64,000 nucleotides of DNA from assembly GCA_021405325.1 (NCBI GenBank), contig QWII01000043.1:62001-126000 (forward strand). The letters run 5' to 3'. The notes beneath the pieces were generated by a model that worked only from the letters and a program-made list of their open reading frames with translations, was not told the DNA's origin and ran no database searches. Source of the DNA: Caldilinea sp. CFX5. Its GTDB lineage: Bacteria > Chloroflexota > Anaerolineae > Caldilineales > Caldilineaceae. Position 1 is the first letter of the stretch, and the number at the start of each line of letters is the position of its first letter. A program made the translations under genes and the position numbers. Below, one piece after another: positions 27,889 through 35,819 of the stretch.

Positions 27889-28413
27889 ATGCAACAACAA
27901 CCAATAACTCAGCAACATGGCCGGCGCACACGTTCTATCATATACCCGTTGCTCTTGCTCCTGATAGGACTGGGCGCTCAGGCTTGCCGCACGACGGAAA
28001 CGGCGCCGGTGGAAGTCGCAGCCGTTCAACCCACGCCGTCGGGCTTCTGGCGCATGAACCAGGCGGATGAAGGGGCGCGGCTCTACTTTCGCAACTGCGC
28101 CGGCTGTCATGGAACAGAGGGCGAGGGGGCACCGAACGCCTATCCGGCGCTGGCCGGCAGCCGGTTGGTGAATGGGCCGTATGGGCCAATGCTCATGCCG
28201 ATCATGTATGGGCAGGGGGCGATGCCCGGCTTTACCGGCTTGCTCACTGACCGCGAGTTGGCACTGGTCAGCACCTATATCCGCCGCGAATGGGGCAACC
28301 AGGGGACGGCGATCAGCCCGACGCAGATTGGCGACTTCCGCCTGGATGCCGCCGAGGTGCCGCTCGATCCCTTTGGTGGGACGGGGAGCAATGTGGGTGG
28401 GTTGACGGAGTAG
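27889..28413 (+). CDS. monohaem cytochrome c lipoprotein
   Basis: 174 residues. After a short basic N-terminus, a hydrophobic segment (IIYPLLLLLIGLGAQAC) ends in a possible lipobox Cys. A class I cytochrome c domain follows, with haem site CAGCH and a likely axial Met in GAMPGFTGLL, plus a final helix (LALVSTYIRREWG). It should shuttle electrons at the outer membrane face. The ATG at 27889 is preferred because the 40 extra residues of the longer frame are encoded by the tandem palindrome. It lies between two flavin oxidases, with 29 nt to the next start, so it is a candidate acceptor for them. Confidence 0.88.
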   Translation: MQQQPITQQHGRRTRSIIYPLLLLLIGLGAQACRTTETAPVEVAAVQPTPSGFWRMNQADEGARLYFRNCAGCHGTEGEGAPNAYPALAGSRLVNGPYGPMLMPIMYGQGAMPGFTGLLTDRELALVSTYIRREWGNQGTAISPTQIGDFRLDAAEVPLDPFGGTGSNVGGLTE

Positions 28414-28441
28414 GGCAGAGACAAGGTGACAAGGTGACAGG

Positions 28442-30004
28442 GTGAGTGGATTGATTACACGACGCGATTTCTTAAAAGGGTTGGGGGCAGTCGGCGGGTC
28501 AACGGCGTTGCACGCGTTGGGCGTTGCGCCGCGTTCCACCTATGCCGGGCCTTTGCGATTGCAGGGCAACGGGGCCGGGCGACGGGTGATCATTCTGGGC
28601 GCAGGGTTGGCGGGCTTGACGGCGGCGTATGAGTTACAGCAGGCCGGCTATGATTGTCAGATCCTGGAAGCGCGTCAACGGGCCGGTGGACGTATTTGGA
28701 CGGTGCGCGGCGGTGAGGCAGCCCAGGAGATCGACGGGCCGAACCAGCAAGCGCAATTTGAGGAAGGTCTCTTTTTCAACGCCGGCGCCCACCGCATTCC
28801 CCAACACCATCGCGCCACGCTCGATTATTGTCGGCGCTTTCAGGTGCCGTTGCGCGCCTTTATTACCTTTAATACGGCAACCTATTTCTATAACGAAAAC
28901 GTCGGCCCGCTTTCCGGGCGGACAGTGCGGATGCGGCGAGCGTGGACGGATTTGCAGGGCCACAGCTTTGCCTTGCTGGCGCTTGCCATTCAAAGCGGCG
29001 CGCTTGATAACGATATTGACCCGGCAAACAAAGAAACCATGCTGGAATACCTGGCCGACTACGGCAATCTCAACGATGCCTATGCCTACGCCGGGGCCAG
29101 TCAAGCCGGTTACAGCGAAGAACCGGGGGCCGGTGACGCGGAAGGCACGCCATTAGAAGTGCTGGATCGCAGTGCACTGCTCCAATCCGAGTTCTGGCGC
29201 TACTTTCCCTTTGACTGGGATTATAACTGGCAGATGTCGCAGGTTCACCCCGATGGCGGTATGGATCGCATTGTTGCCGCCTTTGTCGAACAGGTGGGGG
29301 CGGAGCGCATTCAGTACGGCGCAGTAGTGCGTGAGCTTCGACGGACAGAAACAGGCGTCCGTATCGTCTATGCGACCGGGGCGGGCAACCAGACGGCGGA
29401 AGCGGTGGGCGACTACAGTGTCTGCACCATTCCGCTGCCGGTCTTGCGCACGCTCACCACCGATTTTCCGGCCCCCGTACAAGAGGCGATAGGCGCCATT
29501 GAGTATGAGCCGGCGGTGCGGGTCGGGCTGCAATGTGCGCCTCGCTTCTGGGAGGACGAGGATCACATCTACGGTGGCCCCACCTTTACTAACCTGGGTA
29601 TTGGGCGCATCTGGTATCCGTCCCACCACTATCACGCCCCGAAGGGCATCCTGGTTGGCGCTGACAACTTGGGCGCCGCGGCCACCGCCTTTGGGGAATT
29701 GACCCCGGCAGAGCGCATTGAAACGACGCTGGCCCAGGTGAGCAAGATCCACCCCCAGGTGTGTGACCGCTTTGAGACAGGCTTTGCCGTCGCCTGGCAG
29801 CGGCAACCCTATAGCCTGGGCGCCTGGGCCGTCTACAGTAACGAGCAACGGGCCGATCTCTACCCGCGACTTTTGGACTTCGATGAACGCATCCACCTGG
29901 CCGGGGATCACATGAGTTACCTCTCCGGTTGGATGGAGGGCGCTGTGTTGTCGGCGCAGGCGGTGGTGGAGAAGGTACATGCGCACGCACAAGGTCGCGC
30001 ATAG
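28442..30004 (+). CDS. Tat-exported flavin amine oxidase (paralog 2)
   Basis: 520 residues, with the same architecture as the paralog at 25938: Tat motif TRRDFLKGLG, FAD motif VIILGAGLAGLTAAYEL, RQRAGGRIWTVR and the terminal IHLAGDHMSYLSGWMEGAVL. Shared signature segments such as RIPQ, HRATLDYC and ENVGPLS indicate an old duplication rather than a recent one. It starts with GTG within a run of ACAAGGTG repeats. Substrate is unknown. The stop is followed four bases later by copy 4 of the ACTACAACGGATT palindrome. Confidence 0.87.
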   Translation: MSGLITRRDFLKGLGAVGGSTALHALGVAPRSTYAGPLRLQGNGAGRRVIILGAGLAGLTAAYELQQAGYDCQILEARQRAGGRIWTVRGGEAAQEIDGPNQQAQFEEGLFFNAGAHRIPQHHRATLDYCRRFQVPLRAFITFNTATYFYNENVGPLSGRTVRMRRAWTDLQGHSFALLALAIQSGALDNDIDPANKETMLEYLADYGNLNDAYAYAGASQAGYSEEPGAGDAEGTPLEVLDRSALLQSEFWRYFPFDWDYNWQMSQVHPDGGMDRIVAAFVEQVGAERIQYGAVVRELRRTETGVRIVYATGAGNQTAEAVGDYSVCTIPLPVLRTLTTDFPAPVQEAIGAIEYEPAVRVGLQCAPRFWEDEDHIYGGPTFTNLGIGRIWYPSHHYHAPKGILVGADNLGAAATAFGELTPAERIETTLAQVSKIHPQVCDRFETGFAVAWQRQPYSLGAWAVYSNEQRADLYPRLLDFDERIHLAGDHMSYLSGWMEGAVLSAQAVVEKVHAHAQGRA

Positions 30005-30007
30005 TAC

Positions 30008-30144
30008 ACTACAACGGATTCAGAAAGTAACGGATTGCCGGCTTGCTTACTGGAAACGGGTAAGACAGGAAGCGTAAAAATGCTTTTATTTGCAACCATT
30101 TCGTCCTATTGTAAAAATCCGTTACTTTCTGAATCTGTTGTAGT
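30008..30144. repeat. ACTACAACGGATT palindrome copy 4
   Basis: 29-bp arms 30008-30036 (ACTACAACGGATTCAGAAAG...) and 30116-30144 with one mismatch, about 80 nt of unrelated loop. It starts directly after the amine oxidase stop and ends 33 nt before the next gene. Apart from this element the 173-bp gap holds nothing recognisable. Confidence 0.92.
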
Positions 30145-30177
30145 GTTGTTGGCTACTGCTTATAGAAGGAACTGACG

Positions 30178-30585
30178 ATGACAACCCAAAGTGAAGCCCA
30201 CACCTATCATACCGTCACCTTGCGGACGCTCTGGTGGACCTTGGCCGCCGGCGCAGTGATCTGGAGCCTGCATCTGATCATTGGCTATATGATTGTCTCG
30301 CTCTCTTGTGAGCGTGGATTGCGGCAAGGGACATGGGGGACGTTCGCCGTATCGCGCTGGCTGGCGGTTGGGTTGACGGTGGTGGCAGCGGCGGTGGTTG
30401 CCTATGCCGGCGTTGTCGCCTATCGCAACTGGCAAGAAGTCAAGCGTGCGCCCGTTGCCGCCGATGACGTGGCGGCGGGCCGCTTTCGCTTTATGGCGTG
30501 GCTGGCCCTGTTTTTGAATGCCATCTTTCTGCTCTCCATTGTGGTCTCGTTAGCGCCAACATTGCTCTTGCCGTTATGTGACTGA
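30178..30585 (+). CDS. small membrane protein, function unknown
   Basis: 135 residues with three predicted membrane helices: LWWTLAAGAVIWSLHLIIGYMIV, an Ala/Val-rich helix at about 60-82, and FMAWLALFLNAIFLLSIVVSL. A single SLSCERG and a C-terminal LCD are notable. I do not recognise the family with confidence. Position after the oxidase and amine oxidase genes, and short spacing to the channel gene, suggest a role at the same membrane, possibly as an oxidase accessory protein. Confidence 0.7.
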   Translation: MTTQSEAHTYHTVTLRTLWWTLAAGAVIWSLHLIIGYMIVSLSCERGLRQGTWGTFAVSRWLAVGLTVVAAAVVAYAGVVAYRNWQEVKRAPVAADDVAAGRFRFMAWLALFLNAIFLLSIVVSLAPTLLLPLCD

Positions 30586-30594
30586 GGTGCAAGC

Positions 30595-32178
30595 GTGTTT
30601 GTCATGAATGGAAACCAGTCACACGTAAGCTGGCGAGACCTCCGGAAGAGGGCCATAGACCGACTTCTCGACCAAACAGTCCTTGGCCCCCGCCCGGAGG
30701 TCTCGCCTGTCCGCTCGCGCGATTGGAGCCGAAGCCCGATCTTTGCTACCTTGGCAGTTTGGTTGTTTCTGTTGTTGATCTGCCTGCCGCAACCCGTTGC
30801 TGCACAGGGCCAACCGGTTGATGACATCCTCCCGACCCCGCCGACGGACGAAACGTTGCCGGCGCCGGATAGTGTGCAAGTGGAACCGACGGCGCGCGAC
30901 GAAGCGATTGCCGAACGCTTGCAGACTATCTTGGCAGCGACCGAATGGTTTGAGCAACCGACTGTGGCCGTGCGCGAAGGGGTGGTCTTTTTGGATGGCC
31001 GCACCCGGCGGGAGGAATATCGCACCTGGGCGGGTGATCTGGCGCGGAACACGCAGGATGTGGTGGCGGTAGTCAATCGCCTCCAGGTCGTGGAGCGGTC
31101 GCCTTGGGATTTTACGCCGGCCTTTGACGAACTGAATAATATCGCCCGCAGCGTTGTGCAGGCGCTGCCGCTGATAGGCTTTGCGCTGTTGGTGCTGGTG
31201 ATCGCCTGGTTTGCCGCCCGGCTCACGGCGCAAGTGATGCGTTACCTGTTGCACCGGCAGATCACGAACAGTTTTTTGCGTAACTTGACGGCGCTGACAT
31301 TGAGCATTCCGGTCTTTCTGCTGGGTCTCTATCTGGTCCTCCAGATCGCCGGGTTGACCCGCCTGGCGGTGACAGTGTTGGGCGGCACGGGGATCGCCGG
31401 GTTGATTGTCGGTATTACCTTTCGGGACATTATGGAGAATTTTCTAGCAACGATCTTGATCAGCACCCGCAACCCCTTTCGCACCGGCGACCGCATTGAA
31501 GTGGCCGGTCACGTTGGCATTGTCCAGCGGGTGACAACGCGCGCCACCGTCCTCGCTGCGCTCAATGGTGATCACATCTTGATCCCCAATGCGGTTGTCT
31601 ATAAAAGCACGATTATCAACTACACCGTCAATCCCAACCGACGGCTCAATTTTGAGGTGAGCATCGGCTACAAAGACCCAATCGGGCAGGCGCAGGAGAC
31701 CATTCTCGATGTGCTATTGGACCACCCAGCCATCTTGAAGGAGCCGGAGCCGCTGGTCTTGGTCAATGCATTGACGTCGACGGCGGTCAACCTACAGATC
31801 GGCATCTGGTTTAACAGCCAGCAATATGAGGAGAATAAACTGCGCTCCGCCGCCATCCGCCTCGTGAAGCGCGCCCTGCAAGATGAGGGCTTTTCACTGC
31901 CCGACCCAACGCGCCAGGTGATCTTTCCCAGCGGCGTCCCGGTGCAAATTGTCGAGCAGCGCCGGAATGGCGCAGGGCGCGCACAGCCCGCACAACCAAC
32001 GCCGGAACCAACTCCCGAAGGCGCCGCCACAGCAACGGAGGCCGAAGGGGGCTTGCAAAGTGATAACCAACGTATCCGGCAACAGGCCAACCTGGCGCGC
32101 GTGCCGGAGGAAGAGACCAATTTGTTAGAAAGCAGCGCAGAGGATACACCCAGGCTGCCAGCGGACAGCGGGGGTTGA
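30595..32178 (+). CDS. BON-domain plus MscS-type mechanosensitive channel
   Basis: 527 residues. After a signal-like helix (IFATLAVWLFLLLICLP) come a BON-like domain at about 100-165 (ERLQTILAATEWFEQPTVAV, VVFLDGRTRREEYR), membrane helices, and the MscS pore/beta domain (GTGIAGLIVGITFRDIMENF, FRTGDRIEV, GDHILIPNAVVYKSTIINYT). It ends in a Pro/Glu-rich tail. It should gate under membrane tension. GTG at 30595 is chosen because GAGGTG lies five bases upstream. An inverted repeat (30632-30645/30694-30707) is encoded inside residues about 13-38, giving an atypical Arg/Asp-rich N-terminal extension before the signal. Confidence 0.87.
   Translation: MFVMNGNQSHVSWRDLRKRAIDRLLDQTVLGPRPEVSPVRSRDWSRSPIFATLAVWLFLLLICLPQPVAAQGQPVDDILPTPPTDETLPAPDSVQVEPTARDEAIAERLQTILAATEWFEQPTVAVREGVVFLDGRTRREEYRTWAGDLARNTQDVVAVVNRLQVVERSPWDFTPAFDELNNIARSVVQALPLIGFALLVLVIAWFAARLTAQVMRYLLHRQITNSFLRNLTALTLSIPVFLLGLYLVLQIAGLTRLAVTVLGGTGIAGLIVGITFRDIMENFLATILISTRNPFRTGDRIEVAGHVGIVQRVTTRATVLAALNGDHILIPNAVVYKSTIINYTVNPNRRLNFEVSIGYKDPIGQAQETILDVLLDHPAILKEPEPLVLVNALTSTAVNLQIGIWFNSQQYEENKLRSAAIRLVKRALQDEGFSLPDPTRQVIFPSGVPVQIVEQRRNGAGRAQPAQPTPEPTPEGAATATEAEGGLQSDNQRIRQQANLARVPEEETNLLESSAEDTPRLPADSGG
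30632..30707. repeat. palindrome inside the MscS coding region
   Basis: Perfect 14-bp arms GGCGAGACCTCCGG (30632-30645) and CCGGAGGTCTCGCC (30694-30707), in frame near the 5' end of the channel gene. Related GGCC/GGCGAGACC-CCGG sequence occurs in the intergenic palindrome at 18731-18806 and, as a half, near 19258-19273. Confidence 0.85.
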
Positions 32179-32200
32179 GCAGTTCAGAAGGACAGAATTC

Positions 32201-33517
32201 ATGCGACAAGTCACCAATGGCGCTTTTTGGATTAGCATCTATCTCATGCTGGTGCTGGCGCCGCTCTTTGTCTTGATTATCGGGCCGACGCCGCCGGGGC
32301 GAAACTTCTGGCGCGAATTTTCGGTGGCGCTCGGCTTTGTGGGGTTGGCGATGATGGGGATGCAATTTCTGCTGACCACGCGCTTTCGTCGCGCTACCTT
32401 GCCCTTTGGCATTGATGTGGTCTACCACTTTCACCGCCAGATCTCGCTGGTGGCCTTTGGGCTGATCCTCACCCATCCGCTGCTGCTCTTCATCACCAGC
32501 CCGGAGACCTTGACGCTGTTGAATCCTTTCCGCCTATCGTGGCTGGCGCTGGCTGGGGTGAGTTCACTGCTCTTGTTTGCCCTCTTGATCGCGCTTTCCC
32601 TCTGGCGCTTACGCTTGCGCATCAGTTATGAAGTCTGGCGCATCACGCATGGCTTACTGGCAACGGGCGCCGTCGCGTTGGCGTTCGGCCACATTATCAG
32701 CGTCGGCTACTATCTGAGTGAGCCGTACAAGCGGGGGTTGTGGATCCTCCTGGGCGCCGCATGGATCGGCGCGCTGGCCTACATTCGCGTCGTCAAACCG
32801 ATCCTGGAGTTGCGCTACCCGTTTGTGGTCGATGAAGTCATTCCAGAACGGGGTGACACCTGGACATTGGTGCTGCGCCCGGAGGGTCACAAGGGCTTCC
32901 GCTTCAAACCGGGGCAATTTGCCTGGCTGACGGTTCTCCGGTCGCCCTTTGCCATTCGCGAACACCCCTTCTCCTTTTCGTCCAGCGCCATGCAACCGGC
33001 GCGCGTAACCATGTCAATCAAGGCGCTGGGCGATTTTACCACCCAAATTCGTGAAATTGAACCCGGCGCCCGCGCCTACCTGGACGGGCCGTATGGCGCC
33101 TTCAGCCTGGATAATTACCGGGCGCCCGGCTATGTTTTTATTGTCGGCGGCGTCGGCATTACCCCGGTGATGAGCATGTTGCAGACGCTGGCCGATCGCC
33201 AAGACAAGCGACCGTTGTGGCTCTTTTACGGCAGCAGAAGCTGGGATGAAGTAACCTTTCGCGAGCAATTGGCGGCGCTGCAAACCGAACTACCGTTACA
33301 GGTTGTCCATGTTCTCCAAACGCCGCCGGCCGATTGGACAGGCGAAAGCGGCTATGTGACCACAGAGCTATTGGCACGTCATCTGCCGGTCGAGCGCCTG
33401 CAATACGAGTATTTCATCTGTGGCCCACCGGTGATGATGAGCGCCGTGGAAGCCGCGTTGGCGCAATTGGGCATTCCCCTGTCACAAACCCAGATGGAAG
33501 TGTTCAACCTGGTGTAG
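32201..33517 (+). CDS. ferric-reductase-like transmembrane flavoprotein
   Basis: 438 residues. The N-terminal half has six or so membrane helices with paired histidines (YHFHRQ, LTHP, RITHG, FGHI) of the ferric reductase-like b-haem domain. The C-terminal half is an FNR-type module: FAD motif HPFSFSS, pyridine nucleotide motif IVGGVGITPVMSML and the ending YFICGPPVMM. It should move electrons from NAD(P)H across the membrane through haem b. The acceptor (ferric iron, a quinone or a cytochrome) is not determined. A trihaem cytochrome gene follows 20 nt later and is a plausible partner. Confidence 0.88.
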   Translation: MRQVTNGAFWISIYLMLVLAPLFVLIIGPTPPGRNFWREFSVALGFVGLAMMGMQFLLTTRFRRATLPFGIDVVYHFHRQISLVAFGLILTHPLLLFITSPETLTLLNPFRLSWLALAGVSSLLLFALLIALSLWRLRLRISYEVWRITHGLLATGAVALAFGHIISVGYYLSEPYKRGLWILLGAAWIGALAYIRVVKPILELRYPFVVDEVIPERGDTWTLVLRPEGHKGFRFKPGQFAWLTVLRSPFAIREHPFSFSSSAMQPARVTMSIKALGDFTTQIREIEPGARAYLDGPYGAFSLDNYRAPGYVFIVGGVGITPVMSMLQTLADRQDKRPLWLFYGSRSWDEVTFREQLAALQTELPLQVVHVLQTPPADWTGESGYVTTELLARHLPVERLQYEYFICGPPVMMSAVEAALAQLGIPLSQTQMEVFNLV

Positions 33518-33537
33518 ATCCGGAAGGAGGAGCAACC

Positions 33538-34203
33538 ATGCGCCACGCCTTTGCCAATCAATTGGCGATTGTCACCGGGGTATTGGTCATTTTGTTAGCG
33601 GTGGTCTTTGCCTTGATCCAGACACCGGGACAGGCCGCGCTGACATCAGTTACCGACGCGCCGGTCATCCCTCACCCGCTGGTCGGCTATGAAAATTGTG
33701 TCGAGTGCCACGGGCGCAACGGTTCCGTCCCCTATCCGGCCAATCATCTGGGCTGGCCGAATGCAAGTTGCACCCAATGTCACTTGCCGGCTGATACACT
33801 GGCAGTGGGCGGCGGCGCGGCCTTACCACCGGCCGCCCTAGCCGCCCTCCGTGAGCAAGAGGGGGTGGATGGGGGGACAGCCTTGCTGGCCGAGGAAGCG
33901 GGCGCACAATCGACGCCGGCAGAACAAGTCGCCGCTGGTGAAAGTGTCTTTGCCAACCGCTGCGCCTCCTGTCATGTCTCCGGCGGGGCAGGCCCAGTGT
34001 TAGATGTCATTGCCCTGACCAAGTATGGCTCGGCGCTGGAACTCTTTGCCTACACCCGGCGCACCATGCCCCCCGGCGCCCCCGGCAGCCTAGCGGATGC
34101 GGAGTATTGGGCCGTGACCGCCTATATGCTGGCCGCCGAGGACTTACTGCCCGCCGACACGTTGGTCGAGTCGGCAACGGCGGGCGATATCGTGATCAAG
34201 TAG
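33538..34203 (+). CDS. membrane-anchored trihaem cytochrome c
   Basis: 221 residues. An N-terminal anchor (LAIVTGVLVILLAVVFALI) precedes three CxxCH sites: CVECH, CTQCH and CASCH. The first two are in a short multihaem-like segment; the third starts a class I-type domain with a likely axial Met in RRTMPPGAPG. A strong AAGGAGGAG site precedes ATG 33538. The longer frame overlaps the upstream gene and has no hydrophobic start. Adjacent to the ferric-reductase-like gene, it probably takes or gives electrons at the outer face. Confidence 0.88.
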   Translation: MRHAFANQLAIVTGVLVILLAVVFALIQTPGQAALTSVTDAPVIPHPLVGYENCVECHGRNGSVPYPANHLGWPNASCTQCHLPADTLAVGGGAALPPAALAALREQEGVDGGTALLAEEAGAQSTPAEQVAAGESVFANRCASCHVSGGAGPVLDVIALTKYGSALELFAYTRRTMPPGAPGSLADAEYWAVTAYMLAAEDLLPADTLVESATAGDIVIK

Positions 34204-34215
34204 GGAAAGAGAGCC

Positions 34216-35340
34216 ATGATGACGTCAAACCAACCAGCAGCGCAACAAATCGATGATGAGCAGGGCGCCGCATCGCCGCGCGTGGCCGTCTACCCGGTGC
34301 GCGCCACTGGTCGCCCGTGGTGGTGGTATGTAACCGCCGGCGCCACGGCCTTGCTCTTGGGGTTGGGCAGCCTTTTTGCGATTGTGCTGTTGGCCCAGCC
34401 GCTGGCCTTCCTGATTCTTGGCGTCGCTATCGCCACTGCGCTCGACCCCGGCGTCGAGTGGCTGGCGCGCTGGTTGCCGCGTACCCTGGCTATTCTCCTG
34501 CTCTATCTGGCGATCCTGCTCTTCATTGTCTTTCTCGGCAGCCTGGTGGCGCCGGATCTATTGAACCAGATACAAGCCTTTTTTACTGCCGTGCCAACGT
34601 TGATTAGCGTGGTGCAACAGTGGCTGACCGAACAGCAGGTGGTGGATGCGGCACGTCTGCTCAATGTCCTGGCGCCGCAACTGAGCCAGTTTGGGTTGAC
34701 CCTCGTCGCGGCGCCGCTCACGTTGTGGAACATCCTCCTAAATCTAGTGCTGGTCATCTCGATTTCGATCTATTCGTTGTTGATCGGGCCGGGGGTGCGC
34801 GGTTTTGTTCTCTCTCTTCTGCCACCGGAGCGGTATGAACGCTCGCGCGCTATTCTCAATGAAATGGGGGCGGCCATGGGCGGCTATGCGCGCGCCGTGA
34901 TGATTATGGGCGTCGTCATCGGCGTCTTGACCTATGTCGGGCTGCGGCTGGTCGGCGTCAACTATCCGCTCATGTTGGCGATTCTGGCCGGTATGTTGGA
35001 GATTATCCCGATCTTCGGGCCGATCATTGCCGGTGGCATTATCACGGTGATTGCCTTCCTTCAATCGCCGACACAAGCGGTGATTGTCCTGCTCTTCTTT
35101 ATTGCCCTGCAACAACTGGAGAGCTATGTCCTCTTCCCGAATGTAATGCACCATGAGATTGCGATTTCCCCCTTATTGGTCATTTTTGCCTTTGCCGCCG
35201 GCAGCACGCTGGGCGGCGTGTTAGGTGCGGTGGTCGCCATTCCGCTGTCGGCGGCGCTTCAGGTACTGGTGCTGCGGGTGGTGGCGCCGGCGATCCGCCG
35301 GCGCACCGGCGCCACGGCTTCTGGCGGGACAGACGAGTAG
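34216..35340 (+). CDS. AI-2E family membrane permease
   Basis: 374 residues with about eight membrane helices and the central glycine-rich region of the AI-2E/PF01594 family (GVVIGVLTYVGLRLVGVNYP, LEIIPIFGPIIAGG). Family members include TqsA and PerM; substrates are seldom known, so an autoinducer role should not be assumed. The start is 12 nt after the cytochrome stop, with two consecutive ATGs. It is probably cotranscribed with the preceding genes. Confidence 0.88.
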   Translation: MMTSNQPAAQQIDDEQGAASPRVAVYPVRATGRPWWWYVTAGATALLLGLGSLFAIVLLAQPLAFLILGVAIATALDPGVEWLARWLPRTLAILLLYLAILLFIVFLGSLVAPDLLNQIQAFFTAVPTLISVVQQWLTEQQVVDAARLLNVLAPQLSQFGLTLVAAPLTLWNILLNLVLVISISIYSLLIGPGVRGFVLSLLPPERYERSRAILNEMGAAMGGYARAVMIMGVVIGVLTYVGLRLVGVNYPLMLAILAGMLEIIPIFGPIIAGGIITVIAFLQSPTQAVIVLLFFIALQQLESYVLFPNVMHHEIAISPLLVIFAFAAGSTLGGVLGAVVAIPLSAALQVLVLRVVAPAIRRRTGATASGGTDE

Positions 35341-35432
35341 GTGCGGTCCGCCGTTGTCTGGTACAACCATAAGTCGGGCCGGGGCAACTTGTTCAATGAT
35401 GTAATCCAGGTCGTATCCAGAAAGGAGCAACC

Positions 35433-35738
35433 ATGACGACGCAAGGTGAATTGCGCCGCTCCACCACCGACCGTATGATTGGTGGGGTTTGTGGCGGGCT
35501 GGCGCGCTATTTTCGGATTGATCCAGGGCTGTTACGTGTGGGCTGGGTGCTGCTCTTCCTGCTGGCGGGGGCGGGCGGGCTGGTCTATCTGGTGCTATGG
35601 GCAATTTTGCCGGATGATGCCGGTCAACGCACCTCATTACCGTGGGTGCTGCTGGTGCTGCTGGTAGGGTTGCCGCTGCTCTGCGCCTTGATTGCCATTC
35701 CCTTTGGCCTCTTTGGCGCACTCTTCAATTGGCGCTAG
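35433..35738 (+). CDS. PspC-domain membrane protein
   Basis: 101 residues. The N-terminal PspC motif is clear (RSTTDRMIGGVCGGLARYF, DPGLLRVGWVLLFLL, LVYLVLWAILPDD), followed by a second hydrophobic region (WVLLVLLVGLPLLCALIAI). PspC-type proteins respond to envelope stress. AAAGGAG precedes the ATG. It ends the plus-strand block, and a palindrome separates it from the convergent reductase gene. Confidence 0.9.
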   Translation: MTTQGELRRSTTDRMIGGVCGGLARYFRIDPGLLRVGWVLLFLLAGAGGLVYLVLWAILPDDAGQRTSLPWVLLVLLVGLPLLCALIAIPFGLFGALFNWR

Positions 35739-35763
35739 CGCATGAGTCGGTCGGCGGTAAGGC

Positions 35764-35819
35764 GATTGCGCGAGACAGCGATTGCGGGATTAAGCCCATA
35801 AACGCTGTCTCGCTCAATC
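35764..35819. terminator. hairpin between convergent genes
   Basis: 17-bp arms 35764-35780 (GATTGCGCGAGACAGCG) and 35803-35819 with one mismatch and a 22-nt loop, between the PspC gene and the convergent reductase. The right arm contains the reductase TGA stop. A bidirectional terminator is the likely role, although no T-tract is present. Confidence 0.7.

Noticed and set aside
34216..35340. Autoinducer-2 exporter function
   Set aside because: The AI-2E family name covers many permeases with other or unknown substrates, and there is no quorum-sensing gene nearby.
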